Shown piece by piece: positions 24,559 through 32,334 of a stretch of DNA of 64,000 nt; the stretch's first letter is position 1; the number at the start of each line of letters is the position of its first letter. The stretch is taken from positions 62,001 to 126,000 of the forward strand of contig CAWEXB010000014.1 in the NCBI GenBank assembly GCA_963812915.1, read 5' to 3'. The stretch is from JACVRW01 sp963812915 (GTDB lineage Bacteria; Actinomycetota; Thermoleophilia; Solirubrobacterales; Thermoleophilaceae). A program made the translations under genes and the position numbers. Under the pieces are notes generated by a model. The model did not search any database and was not told where the DNA came from. It was given only the letters and a program-made list of their open reading frames with translations.

Positions 24559-26369
24559 TCGCCCTCACCCCGGATGACCTCGAAGGGCTCCTTGCGCTGC
24601 CAGTCGATGAAGTGGCTCATGTTGTCGAGGCTGAACTCGACCGGTAGCCCGAGCTCGCGCACCTCGTCCTCGAATCGCGTCTTCCCGACCCGCTCGGCGA
24701 AGGCGTTGAACGCCTCGCCCTCCTCGCGCTCGGCCTCGTACATGCGGAGCCAGCGCTCCACCGCCTCGGGCACGCGCTTGGCGGGAAGGCGGACCTTCAG
24801 CCGCTCGCCGTACACCACCTCACCGCCCTCGTAGTTGCCGCCGATGTGGGCCACGTAGGCGGGGATCGTGTGCTCCCCGACCTTGATCGATGCGCCGTAG
24901 AAGCCGATGTTCGCGATGTGATGCTGGCTGCATCCGTTCGGGCAGCCGGACATCTTGATGTGCACCCCGCGAGTGAGCGGATCGGTGATGTCCATGGCCT
25001 CCACCCGATCGCGCACCGCCTGGTTCAGGCCCATCGAGCTGGTGATCCCGAGCTTGCACGAATCGGTGCCGGGGCAGCTGACCACGTCGCCCACCTGCTG
25101 GGCGCCGGCCTCGCCGAGCCCCAGGTCGGAGAGCGCGCGGTGGACCTCGTACGCGGTTTCGTCGCGCACCCAGCGCAGCAGGAGGTTCTGGCCGACGGTG
25201 GTGCGGGTGTAGCCGGCGGAGTAGCGGCGCGAGATCTCGGCGAGCCCGCGGAGCTGCTCCGGCGTCAGGTCGCCGCGGGGCACCTGCACCTCGACCGTCG
25301 AGAACCCGGCCTGGCGCTGTGGGCGGACGTTCGAGGCGCGGAAGCGCTCGAAGGCTCCACCCGCGCCGTTCGGGCTTGCATAGACGGCCGGAACCTCGGG
25401 TGCGTTCGCCTCCTCGTCGTCGATGAACAGCCGCGGCTCGGGGTCGAAGTCGCGTTCGGCGACCCAGTCGCCCTCCAGCTCCTCCTCGACCTGGCGGCGC
25501 AGCTCGTCGATGCCGAACTTGTCGACGAAGACCTTGATTCGCGCCCGGGCCCGATTCTCGCGGAGCCAGTCCTGGCGGTCGAAGATGCGAAGGACGGCCT
25601 CGGTCACCTTGAGGTACTCGCCGTCGTCCGCGCCCACGAAGTCGTAGAGCGTTGGCGATATGCGCGGCATGATCGAGGTGCCGCCGCCCACCCGCAGCTC
25701 GAAGCCCTTCACCCCGTCCCGGATGCGTGGGATGAAGCCGATGTCGTGGATCCCGGTGATCGCGCGGTCCTCGTCCGTGGCGGTGAAGGCCGTTTTGACC
25801 TTGCGCGGCATCAGCTGGGTCGTGGGGTGGCGCACGAAGTAGCGCACGTACGCGCCGGCGTAGGGGGTGGGGTCGAAGAGCTCGCCCTCGCCAACGCCCG
25901 CCCACGGGTCGCCGGTCACGTTGCGCACGGTGTTGCCGCAGCCCTCGCGCGAGCTGAGATCGCTGTCGCCGAGCTCGCGGATCAGGTCGGCGGCGTCGCG
26001 CAGCGGCACGTGGTGCATCTGGATGTTCTGGCGCGTCGTGATGTGGCCCTTGCGGAGCGGCACCCACTTCTCGATCACGTCCGCGAAGGCCTCCATCTGC
26101 TCCGGCGTGATGCCCCCGAAGGGAAGCTTCACCCGGACCATCTGGACGTCGGCCTGGCGCTGACCGTAGACGCCCTGCCTCAGCCGGAAGCCGATGAACT
26201 CCTCTTCGGGCGTCTCGCCGGCGATGAACCTCCCAGCCTCGCCGTCGAAGTCGTCGAACTCCCGCTCGAGGATCGGGATGACGTGGCCGGGTACGTTCTC
26301 GATGACCTCCGGGTTGTCGAGCGAGCCCCTCCTGCCCTTGCGTTTGGGCTCTACCGAGACCGGTTCCAT
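24546..26369 (-). CDS. sir: Ferredoxin-dependent assimilatory sulfite reductase (nitrite/sulfite reductase family)
   Basis: The 607-residue siroheme enzyme is the last step of sulfate reduction to sulfide. It shows two ferredoxin-like half-domains (VYGQRQADVQMVRVKLPFGGITPEQMEAFA and FSTVEVQVPRGDLTPEQLRGLAE). The [4Fe-4S]/siroheme cysteines lie in CPGTDSCKLGI near residue 431 and SGCPNGCSQHH near residue 472. The siroheme-binding arginines lie in GHITTRQNIQMHHV and GNTVRNVTGDP. Because nitrite and sulfite reductases share this architecture, the assignment to sulfite rests on the cysH-cysD-cysN genes that follow immediately. A good ribosome site (GGAGG, seven bases before ATG) supports the start at 26369. 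It heads the operon; the AT-rich stretch upstream probably holds the promoter. Confidence 0.93.
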   Translation of the reverse strand: MEPVSVEPKRKGRRGSLDNPEVIENVPGHVIPILEREFDDFDGEAGRFIAGETPEEEFIGFRLRQGVYGQRQADVQMVRVKLPFGGITPEQMEAFADVIEKWVPLRKGHITTRQNIQMHHVPLRDAADLIRELGDSDLSSREGCGNTVRNVTGDPWAGVGEGELFDPTPYAGAYVRYFVRHPTTQLMPRKVKTAFTATDEDRAITGIHDIGFIPRIRDGVKGFELRVGGGTSIMPRISPTLYDFVGADDGEYLKVTEAVLRIFDRQDWLRENRARARIKVFVDKFGIDELRRQVEEELEGDWVAERDFDPEPRLFIDDEEANAPEVPAVYASPNGAGGAFERFRASNVRPQRQAGFSTVEVQVPRGDLTPEQLRGLAEISRRYSAGYTRTTVGQNLLLRWVRDETAYEVHRALSDLGLGEAGAQQVGDVVSCPGTDSCKLGITSSMGLNQAVRDRVEAMDITDPLTRGVHIKMSGCPNGCSQHHIANIGFYGASIKVGEHTIPAYVAHIGGNYEGGEVVYGERLKVRLPAKRVPEAVERWLRMYEAEREEGEAFNAFAERVGKTRFEDEVRELGLPVEFSLDNMSHFIDWQRKEPFEVIRGEGECAV

Positions 26370-26399
26370 GACTGGTCCTCCGCGGGTTTCGAAGGCGGG

Positions 26400-26455
26400 T
26401 AGGGGCCTAAAGTACCAAAATACTGCGGGAATTCGAGTAATAAGGTTGGCCCGCG
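26400..26455 (-). promoter_or_regulatory. AT-rich upstream region, likely promoter of the sulfate-assimilation operon
   Basis: Between the end of the ABC ATPase gene and sir lie 219 bases. The part nearest sir is conspicuously AT-rich for this genome (minus-strand TTATTACTCGAATT and TATTTTGGTACTTTAGG), with TACTTT as a possible -10 about 40 bases before the sir ATG. No clear -35 match is seen and no known riboswitch could be recognised. The remaining 26456-26588 is GC-rich with no gene that can be supported. Confidence 0.35.
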
Positions 26456-26588
26456 GCTACTGGTGGCGGTCTACGGCCGCGAGGGCCTCATGCTCCGGGT
26501 GCCGCGCAGCACGAGTCGGCGCGGCCGTGGGCGGAGCGGCGCCAGTCCGTCTTTCGCGGCGGCGGCCTGAGCGGGCACGCGCGCCCGT

Positions 26589-27590
26589 CTACGCGGCGGC
26601 CTGCTCCTCGCGGCGATCGCGCTCCGGTCCCGCCCCGTCCTCCTCGGCGGCCTCCTCTGCGGTGTGGCCGGTGAGCTCCAGGAACACGTCGTCCAGCGTC
26701 GGCCGGCGGACGTAGATGTCGTCGATCCCGACGCCCGCGCCGTCGAGCCGACGTACGGCCTCGGCGATCGCGCCCCGCGCGCTGCTGATGGGCAGGTGAA
26801 GGAGGACGCCGTCGCACTTCGGACGGTCCTCCACCATCGGGGCTAGCGCCGAGATCGCGGGCTCGATATTGCCCGGATTGTCAAGCGTCACCTCCAGCCA
26901 CTCACCGCCGACGCGGTCCTTCAGCTCATCGGAGGTGCCCTCGGCGATGACGCGGCCGCGGTCGATCACCGCGATCCGGTCGGCGAGCCGATCGGCCTCG
27001 TCGAGGTACTGCGTCGTGAGCAGCACGGTGGTGCCCGCGGCCACCCTCGCCTCGATCGTCTCCCACAGCCCGATCCGGCTGCGCGGGTCGAGCCCCGTGG
27101 TCGGCTCATCGAGGAAGAGCACGGGCGGCCGCGCCACCAGCGCGGCCGCGAGGTCGAGACGGCGGCGCATGCCGCCGGAGTAGGTCCGCACGGGGCGGCG
27201 GGCGGCATCGGTGAGGTCGAAGCGCTCGAGCAGCTCGTCCGCTCGCGCGAGCGACGCCGTGCGACCCATGTGGTAGAGCCGACCAACCATCTCCAGGTTC
27301 TCGCGGCCTGTCAGGTTGTCGTCGACGGCCGCGTACTGGCCGGCCAGCCCAATCTTTGCCCGAAGCGCGTTGGCGTCGCGGACGACGTCGAGCCCGGCCA
27401 CCCGCGCCGTCCCGCCGTCGGGCGCCAGCAGCGTCGTGAGGATCCGCACGGCCGTCGTCTTGCCGGCTCCGTTAGGGCCGAGAAGTCCGAGAACCGTGCC
27501 CGGGAGAGCCTCGAGATCGACACCCGCGAGCGCCTGTACGTCCCCGTACGACTTCCGCAGCCCCTCTGCCTGAATTGCCGCGTCCTGCAT
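26589..27590 (-). CDS. DrrA-type ABC transporter ATP-binding protein (drug/lipid export), no permease adjacent
   Basis: The 333-residue nucleotide-binding subunit has Walker A GPNGAGKTT (K44), the Q-loop GLAGQYAAVDDNLTGRENLEM, the signature SGGMRRRLDLA, Walker B VLFLDEPTTGLDP and the H-loop-like LLTTQYLDEAD. The latter has Q in place of the switch His, as is usual in DrrA/ABC-2 exporters. The ~80-residue C-terminal extension with ISSARGAIAEAVRRLDGAGVGIDDIYVRRPTLDDVFLELTG is the DrrA C-terminal domain. Such proteins pair with a DrrB-type membrane subunit encoded next to them. Here the downstream gene is sir after 219 bases and upstream is a small carboxylase subunit, so the partner is absent. 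The ATG at 27590 begins the conserved domain. Confidence 0.9.
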   Translation of the reverse strand: MQDAAIQAEGLRKSYGDVQALAGVDLEALPGTVLGLLGPNGAGKTTAVRILTTLLAPDGGTARVAGLDVVRDANALRAKIGLAGQYAAVDDNLTGRENLEMVGRLYHMGRTASLARADELLERFDLTDAARRPVRTYSGGMRRRLDLAAALVARPPVLFLDEPTTGLDPRSRIGLWETIEARVAAGTTVLLTTQYLDEADRLADRIAVIDRGRVIAEGTSDELKDRVGGEWLEVTLDNPGNIEPAISALAPMVEDRPKCDGVLLHLPISSARGAIAEAVRRLDGAGVGIDDIYVRRPTLDDVFLELTGHTAEEAAEEDGAGPERDRREEQAAA

Positions 27591-27625
27591 CCCCCTGGAC
27601 TGTACGCGTCCTCGCCGCGGGAGGG

Positions 27626-27874
27626 CTAGCGGCTGCCCCAAGCCTCGGAGTCGCCCCACGGGGTCGACGCCGCCGCGCTCCGGCCTGTCGCCTCGAAAAG
27701 TCCGGCGCGTAGCCAGGGATTGACAGGCGGTCCCGCGGAACCCGGCGGCGGCGTCGTGTCGCGCAGGAATTGCTCGATCGCAGCCGCGATCGCCGCCGCC
27801 TCCTCGGGTGAGGCGGTCGACTGGCGCAGCTCGATCCGCGGGCGCGCCGGCTGCCGCTTGCCGTTGCGGCTCAC
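27626..27874 (-). CDS. Small acyl-CoA carboxylase epsilon-subunit-like protein
   Basis: This 82-residue protein reads IELRQSTASPEEAAAIAAAIEQFL, then a Pro/Gly linker, then NPWLRAGLFEATGR and PWGDSEAWG at the end. The pattern of one short strand, a helix with P-x-EEAAAI, and a C-terminal Trp-rich tail is that of the epsilon subunits which stimulate actinobacterial acyl-CoA carboxylases. I rate the match as probable from memory; a free-standing hypothetical protein is the alternative. The alpha and beta subunits in this window are at 14382-16130 and 47994-49559, so the three are not clustered. The start is GTG at 27874, 20 bases from the divergent cyclodeaminase gene. Confidence 0.5.
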   Translation of the reverse strand: MSRNGKRQPARPRIELRQSTASPEEAAAIAAAIEQFLRDTTPPPGSAGPPVNPWLRAGLFEATGRSAAASTPWGDSEAWGSR

Positions 27875-27894
27875 AGGCCGAGTAGCGTAACCGC

Positions 27895-28842
27895 GTGCCA
27901 GAGATCCCGGTCTTCCCGCAGCACGCCGTGCTGCAGGCCATCTCCCCGGCCGAGGCGATCGACCGGGTGCGCGACGGCTTCATCGAATACGCCGGCGGGG
28001 AGTGGGAGATGCCGCCGAAGACCTATCTCGACGCGCCGCCGAACGGCGACTTTCGAGCTATGCCGGCGCGCGGCGCCGGCCTCGCGATCCTGAAATGGGT
28101 CACCTCCTTTCCGCGCAACCCCGAGGCCGGGCTGCCGGTGGTGATGGGGATGATCTGCGTCTCCTCGGCCGGGGATGGGGAGCCGCTCGCGCTGGTCGAC
28201 GTGCGCTCCGTCACCGCTTTGCGGACCGGCGCGGTGGCGGCGGTGGCGTCACAGGAGCTCGCCCGCGAGGACGCCCGGACGGTCGGGATCGTGGGCTGCG
28301 GCCTGCACGGCACCTGGGCCGCCCGCTGCCTGGCGGCGGTCGAATACGGCCCGGGTGTCTGCTTCGACCCGGATCCCGAGGCGGCCGGGCGGCTCGCCGG
28401 TGAGCTCGGCTGGGAGGCCGGCGAGCGTGAGGACGCGCTCACGTGCGACGTCGTCACCTGCGTGACGCCCGGCGTCTCGCCCGTGGTGGATGAGAACGAT
28501 CTGCGCCCCGGCCTGCACCTCAACATGCTCGGCGCGGACGGCCCAGGCAAGGCCGAGGCGACGCCCGCCGCCGTGGCGCGGTGCGAGTTGTTCTGCGACG
28601 AGTGGGAACAGGCCAGCCACGGCGGCGAGCTCACCGGCGCCGTCGAGGGCGGCCTGGTCCAACGCGAGCAGGTGCGCGAGCTGGGCGACGTCCTGGCCGG
28701 CACGGCGCCCGGCCGCTCGGGCCCGTCGGCGACGACACTGTTCGATTCGACCGGACTGGCGATCCAGGACCTGGCGCTCTGCGTCGCGCTGCTCGAGGCC
28801 CACCGGGCCGGGCGCGTGCGCGCCGAGACGGTGAGGCTGTAG
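27895..28842 (+). CDS. Ornithine cyclodeaminase/mu-crystallin family NAD(P)-dependent enzyme
   Basis: The 315-residue protein matches the family in length and plan. The N-terminal substrate domain has EMPPKTYLDAPPNGDFRAMPARG (substrate-binding Arg/Lys region) and GLAILKWVTSFPRNP. The Rossmann motif VGIVGCGLHGTWAARCLAA precedes CDVVTCVTPGVSPVV and LNMLGADGPGKAE. The catalytic-site TLFDSTGLAIQDLAL follows. Family members include ornithine cyclodeaminase, alanine dehydrogenase (Archaeoglobus type) and imine reductases; the substrate is open. The GTG start is 20 bases from the divergent carboxylase epsilon-like gene. A long hairpin lies 80 bases beyond the stop. Confidence 0.88.
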   Translation: MPEIPVFPQHAVLQAISPAEAIDRVRDGFIEYAGGEWEMPPKTYLDAPPNGDFRAMPARGAGLAILKWVTSFPRNPEAGLPVVMGMICVSSAGDGEPLALVDVRSVTALRTGAVAAVASQELAREDARTVGIVGCGLHGTWAARCLAAVEYGPGVCFDPDPEAAGRLAGELGWEAGEREDALTCDVVTCVTPGVSPVVDENDLRPGLHLNMLGADGPGKAEATPAAVARCELFCDEWEQASHGGELTGAVEGGLVQREQVRELGDVLAGTAPGRSGPSATTLFDSTGLAIQDLALCVALLEAHRAGRVRAETVRL

Positions 28843-29229
28843 GGGCGCGCCGGGCCCGGCCCGGCTGGCCGCTCCCGGCGCGGCGGGCGCTAGGTCCCGG
28901 TCCGGCCGGAGCGAATCGTTCACGCGTTCGACCTTTTGCGCGCGTATGCCAGCAGAAGGTCGAACGCGTCGGCGGTAGCGGGGTGAGGTCTCCGTCCGCT
29001 CGCCCTGACACCAATCGAGTGACTCCCGCCGTGGTCCCGGAAGCTACGGCAGCGGCCGCACGGAGCGCGACGTGGGCGAGCATTCCGCGTGCGCGTCAGC
29101 CGCGACGCCGGTGCAGCCGGTAGTGCAGGTGCGGGAAGGCGCTACCGCCGACGAGACACAAGGCCGCGTCCGGGAGCACAAGTCCCCCGCTCGCCGAGGC
29201 GCGAGAGTTCGTGGAGTTAGAGTCAGCGC
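28843..29229. other. 387-base intergenic region between cyclodeaminase and ACS transporter genes
   Basis: No coding region can be supported here. The first 70 bases are extremely GC-rich. The main structure is the 18-bp hairpin at 28922-28969 (separate entry). The last 60 bases before the transporter start contain no clear -35/-10 pair and only a weak GGAG close to the GTG. Confidence 0.6.
28922..28969. repeat. Long inverted repeat (hairpin) downstream of the cyclodeaminase gene
   Basis: ACGCGTTCGACCTT (28922-28935) and AAGGTCGAACGCGT (28956-28969) are perfect complements. Four more inner pairs (one G-T) extend the stem to 18 bp around a 12-base loop. No T-run follows on either side, so it is not a standard intrinsic terminator. 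It could be an operator, a transcript-stabilising 3' structure or a dispersed repeat. Confidence 0.75.
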
Positions 29230-30531
29230 GTGACGCTGGAGGAGCGCTCGTTCCGCAAGGCCACTCGCCGGCTGATCCCGTTCCTCTTTCTGATCTACGT
29301 CGTCGCGTACCTCGACCGCGTGAACGTGAGCTTCGCGCAGCTCCAGCTCGAGGATGACCTCGACTTCAGCGACACCATCTTTGGCCTCGGCGCCGGGATC
29401 TTCTCGCTCGGCTACGTGTTGTTCGGGGTGCCGAGCAGCCTGGCGCTGAACCGCTTCGGGGCCCGCCGCTGGCTCGCCTGGATCATGATCACGTGGGGCT
29501 TGCTGTCCGCGGCGACGCTGTTCATCGGCGGACCGGTCAGCTTCTACGTCCTGCGCTTCCTGCTAGGCGTGGCCGAGGCCGGCTTCTTCCCGGGGATCAT
29601 CCTGTACCTGACGTGGTGGTTCCCGGAGCGCGAGCGTACGCGCGTGCTCGCCCTCTTCATGACCGCGATCGCGGCCGCGTACGTCGTCGGCGGACCGATC
29701 TCGGGCGGACTTCTCGAGCTCGACGGGCTGGCCGGGCTCGACGGCTGGCAGTGGCTCTTCCTCGTGGAGGGGCTGCCGGCCATCGGGCTGGGTTTCGTCA
29801 CGTTGCGCTTCCTGGACGACCGTCCGTCGGACGCCGAGTGGCTGTCTGCGGATGAGCGGCGTTACCTGGAGGAGGAGGTGGCCCGCGAGGGCGCGGTGAA
29901 AGAGGCAGCCGGCCCGCATCGGCTCGGCGATGCCTTGAGGAACGGCCAGGTGTGGCTGCTCGCGCTCATCTATTTCATCCTGCTGGCGGCCGGCTTTGGG
30001 CTCACGTTCTTCGTCCCCGACCTGGTCCAGGACCGCACCGGTTACAGCGACTTCGAGGTGGGCGTCCTGGCGGCGATCCCGTACGGAATCGCGACGGCGG
30101 CAATGCTGCTCGTCGCCCGACGAGCCGACCGCGCGCCGAGCCGCCGCCCGTACGTGATCGTGCCCGCCCTCGTGGGCGCGGTGGGCACCGGCCTCACCGC
30201 GCACGCCCAATCGCCCGTGCTGCTCACAGTCGCAATCACGCTCGCCGCCGTGGGAATCCTCTCGGCGATCCCCGTCTTCTGGGCGCTGCCGACGGCGTTT
30301 CTAAGCGGCATGGCCGCAGCCGCGGGGATAGCTCTGATCGCGGCGGTGGGCAACCTGGGCGGCTTCGCAGGCCCTGCGTTCACGGGCGTGATGGAGGATT
30401 CGACGGGTGGGTTCGAGGTGCCGCTTACGGCGCTGGCGGCGCTGCTCCTGCTCGGCGCGCTGCTGGTTCTCCTCGCCCGTGAGGAGGGCGCCTCGGTCAC
30501 CGGACCGGAGTTCTCACTGGCGACGGACTAA
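29230..30531 (+). CDS. MFS transporter of the anion:cation symporter (ACS) family
   Basis: The 433-residue, 12-span transporter begins TLEERSFRKATRRLIPFLFLIYVVAYLDRVNVSFA, the typical ACS start with YLDRVN in span 1. GVAEAGFFPGIILYLTWWFPERERTRVLALFMTA in span 4 and the following loop is the ACS signature. The central loop carries DDRPSDAEWLSADERRYLEEEV, also typical. Members import organic anions such as glucarate, galactonate, hexuronates, phthalate or tartrate with protons. Nothing in the neighbourhood names the substrate; the cyclodeaminase gene upstream is 387 bases away and separated by a hairpin. GTG start at 29230. Confidence 0.9.
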   Translation: MTLEERSFRKATRRLIPFLFLIYVVAYLDRVNVSFAQLQLEDDLDFSDTIFGLGAGIFSLGYVLFGVPSSLALNRFGARRWLAWIMITWGLLSAATLFIGGPVSFYVLRFLLGVAEAGFFPGIILYLTWWFPERERTRVLALFMTAIAAAYVVGGPISGGLLELDGLAGLDGWQWLFLVEGLPAIGLGFVTLRFLDDRPSDAEWLSADERRYLEEEVAREGAVKEAAGPHRLGDALRNGQVWLLALIYFILLAAGFGLTFFVPDLVQDRTGYSDFEVGVLAAIPYGIATAAMLLVARRADRAPSRRPYVIVPALVGAVGTGLTAHAQSPVLLTVAITLAAVGILSAIPVFWALPTAFLSGMAAAAGIALIAAVGNLGGFAGPAFTGVMEDSTGGFEVPLTALAALLLLGALLVLLAREEGASVTGPEFSLATD

Positions 30532-30761
30532 GCGCCGGAGGCCGAACCGCTCCGACCTGAACCAACCGGTGTTGGAGTAACGATCCGTCCGGCACGGCCA
30601 CTCTGGTGCGCCTGGCAGGGCGGCGTCGGACCGGAGGTGTAAGCGGCGTTGCGAGGCGTGTGGCAAAAGACCGGCCAACTTCGATGGGGCGTAGTATCGC
30701 CGCGCTCTGACATGGACACGGCGGGCGTTACCATGCCGCAAATGGGTGATCGCACGCCCAT

Positions 30762-31958
30762 ATGGCGCCCACACATGCGGAAAGAGGGTACGTAACGGAC
30801 TCGCACGGCCCGCCGGCGTCGATCACGAGCGAGGAATCGCGTGTACCGAGCCAAGACGTCGGTCGATCATCGTCGGGCTCTGTCATCGTGCTGCTTGCTT
30901 CGTTGCACCGTCGGCGTGCACACGCGCAGTCGGTAACTGCCAGCTGTGACACTGCGCCGAGCATCAGCGACACGTGCGACCGTTGGTACACGGGGCCGTG
31001 CAGTGACCCTGTCAGTGGTCCTGGCGCAGACCTGCCAGCTCGAGCGTGTCAGCGGTTGTCAGAACGGAAGCCTTTACGGCGGAGAGGCAGCCAGGAGCGG
31101 TCATGCACGGTCATGTGGGGGGACACGACCGTCACCAAGACCGTCTGGATCGGAATCGATCGGACCCCGCCGGAAGTCGTTGGTGTCCAGCCCCAGCGAC
31201 CTCCCGACTACAACGAATGGTTCAACCATCCGGTTGGGCTGACGTTCCACGGAACCGATCGGACATCTGGCGTCGCGTCGTGCAGTTCGACCATCTTCGG
31301 CGGACCCGACGGTCAAGGGGTCCCTGTCGCCGGAAGTTGCGTCGATGTCGCGGGAAACGTCGGGTCCGCCTCCCTCCCGATCAACTACGACGCCACCCCG
31401 CCCACGGCCCCCGTCGTCGACTCCCTCCCGGGCGACCATCGTGTCGCTCTCGAGTGGTCGACCTCGCTGGACTCGCAGGCTGAGGTCGCTCGACTCGACG
31501 GCGACGCCCCTCCGGTCGTGGTCTATAGCGGCCCCGGTGGGACGTTTACGGACCGCTCGCTCAAGAATGGCCGGCGCTACCGGTACGCCATCTCGTTGAT
31601 CGATCAGGCCGGTAACCGGGCCGTGGGTACCACGAGCGCCGTGCCCACCGCCTCGAGGCTGCTCGAGCCCGCGAAGGGTGAGCGCATCCGGCTTGTGCAG
31701 CTCCCGTTGCTCATCTGGAAAGGCGTTCGCAAGGCGGACTACTACAACGTCCAGATCTTCCGTGGCGGCAGAAAGGTGTTGAGCTCGTGGCCGCGGCAGC
31801 AGCGGTTCCAGGTCGAACGGCGCTGGCGATTCGGCGGCAAGCGATACCGGCTCCTCCCCGCCAAGTACTGCTGGTACGTCTGGCCGGGCTACGGCAAACG
31901 CGCCAAGCGCGACTACGGCAAGCGGCTCGGCCGGAGCTGCTTCCGCATCGTTCGCTGA
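30762..31958 (+). CDS. Secreted Ig/fibronectin-type repeat protein, probably with compensating frameshifts near 31000-31100
   Basis: The frame is open for 398 codons. From about residue 60 it reads like exported actinobacterial multi-domain proteins: QSVTASCDTAPSISDTCDRWYTG, then GSQERSCTVMWGDTTVTKTVWIGIDRTPPEV, an Ig-like module (VGLTFHGTDRTSGVASCSST) and a fibronectin III module (APVVDSLPGDHRVALEW...YRYAISLIDQAGNRAVG). A C-terminal module follows with LIWKGVRKADYYNVQIFRGGRKVLSSWP and CWYVWPGYG. Between residues ~80 and 105 the text is unlike the rest, while another frame gives WSWRRPASSSVSAVVRTEAFTAE, so two indels that cancel are likely. The N-terminus (residues 1-45) also looks out of frame and only a weak signal peptide (SVIVLLASL) is visible, so the true start is uncertain. 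Confidence 0.6.
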   Translation: MAPTHAERGYVTDSHGPPASITSEESRVPSQDVGRSSSGSVIVLLASLHRRRAHAQSVTASCDTAPSISDTCDRWYTGPCSDPVSGPGADLPARACQRLSERKPLRRRGSQERSCTVMWGDTTVTKTVWIGIDRTPPEVVGVQPQRPPDYNEWFNHPVGLTFHGTDRTSGVASCSSTIFGGPDGQGVPVAGSCVDVAGNVGSASLPINYDATPPTAPVVDSLPGDHRVALEWSTSLDSQAEVARLDGDAPPVVVYSGPGGTFTDRSLKNGRRYRYAISLIDQAGNRAVGTTSAVPTASRLLEPAKGERIRLVQLPLLIWKGVRKADYYNVQIFRGGRKVLSSWPRQQRFQVERRWRFGGKRYRLLPAKYCWYVWPGYGKRAKRDYGKRLGRSCFRIVR

Positions 31959-32018
31959 CCGCGGGCGTAAAGCGCGGGGTGGAGTCGCGCGTCGTGCACG
32001 GCGGCGCCGAAGATCCGC

Positions 32019-32110
32019 TCACAGCGCCCCCGCCGCCCTGGCGGTATAGACGGTCGGGAAGATCGGGCGGAACCCGAGCATCGTCCGTGCGGCGGTCATG
32101 TCGACGATTC
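32019..32110 (-). pseudogene. Possible C-terminal remnant of an NAD-dependent epimerase
   Basis: The minus strand reads GIVDMTAARTMLGFRPIFPTVYTARAAGAL and stops at 32019. This resembles the last 30 residues of UDP-sugar epimerase-type SDR proteins (D-x-T-x-AR-x-LGF-x-P). Nothing upstream resembles the Rossmann domain, so at most the 3' end of a gene is left. The rest of the 31959-32334 gap holds no gene I can support. Confidence 0.3.
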
Positions 32111-32334
32111 CCTGCCCGTCTCGTCCATCTATACCTGACGAATCACGGACGGTCACTTCATGGACTAGTCGAGGAGGAGGTCGCCGACTCGACGAGCGTG
32201 CGACGGCCGGCCTCACCGCTGGGGAGAGACGTCACCTCGAGAGTGCGCTCACGAAGATCGTCCGCAACTTAGAGCGCATCGCCCCAGCAGCGGATGAAGC
32301 CGATGAGGTGCACACTCGGGGCCATCCGGGGGGT

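Noticed and set aside
24846..26402. A 518-codon frame antisense to sir
   Set aside because: Composition is Val/Ala/Arg/Asp-rich shadow sequence with no motif, opposite a clear sulfite reductase.
31959..32334. Possible small RNA or tRNA in the gap after the Ig-like gene
   Set aside because: No cloverleaf or conserved tRNA arms could be found; only a weak epimerase-tail match is visible.
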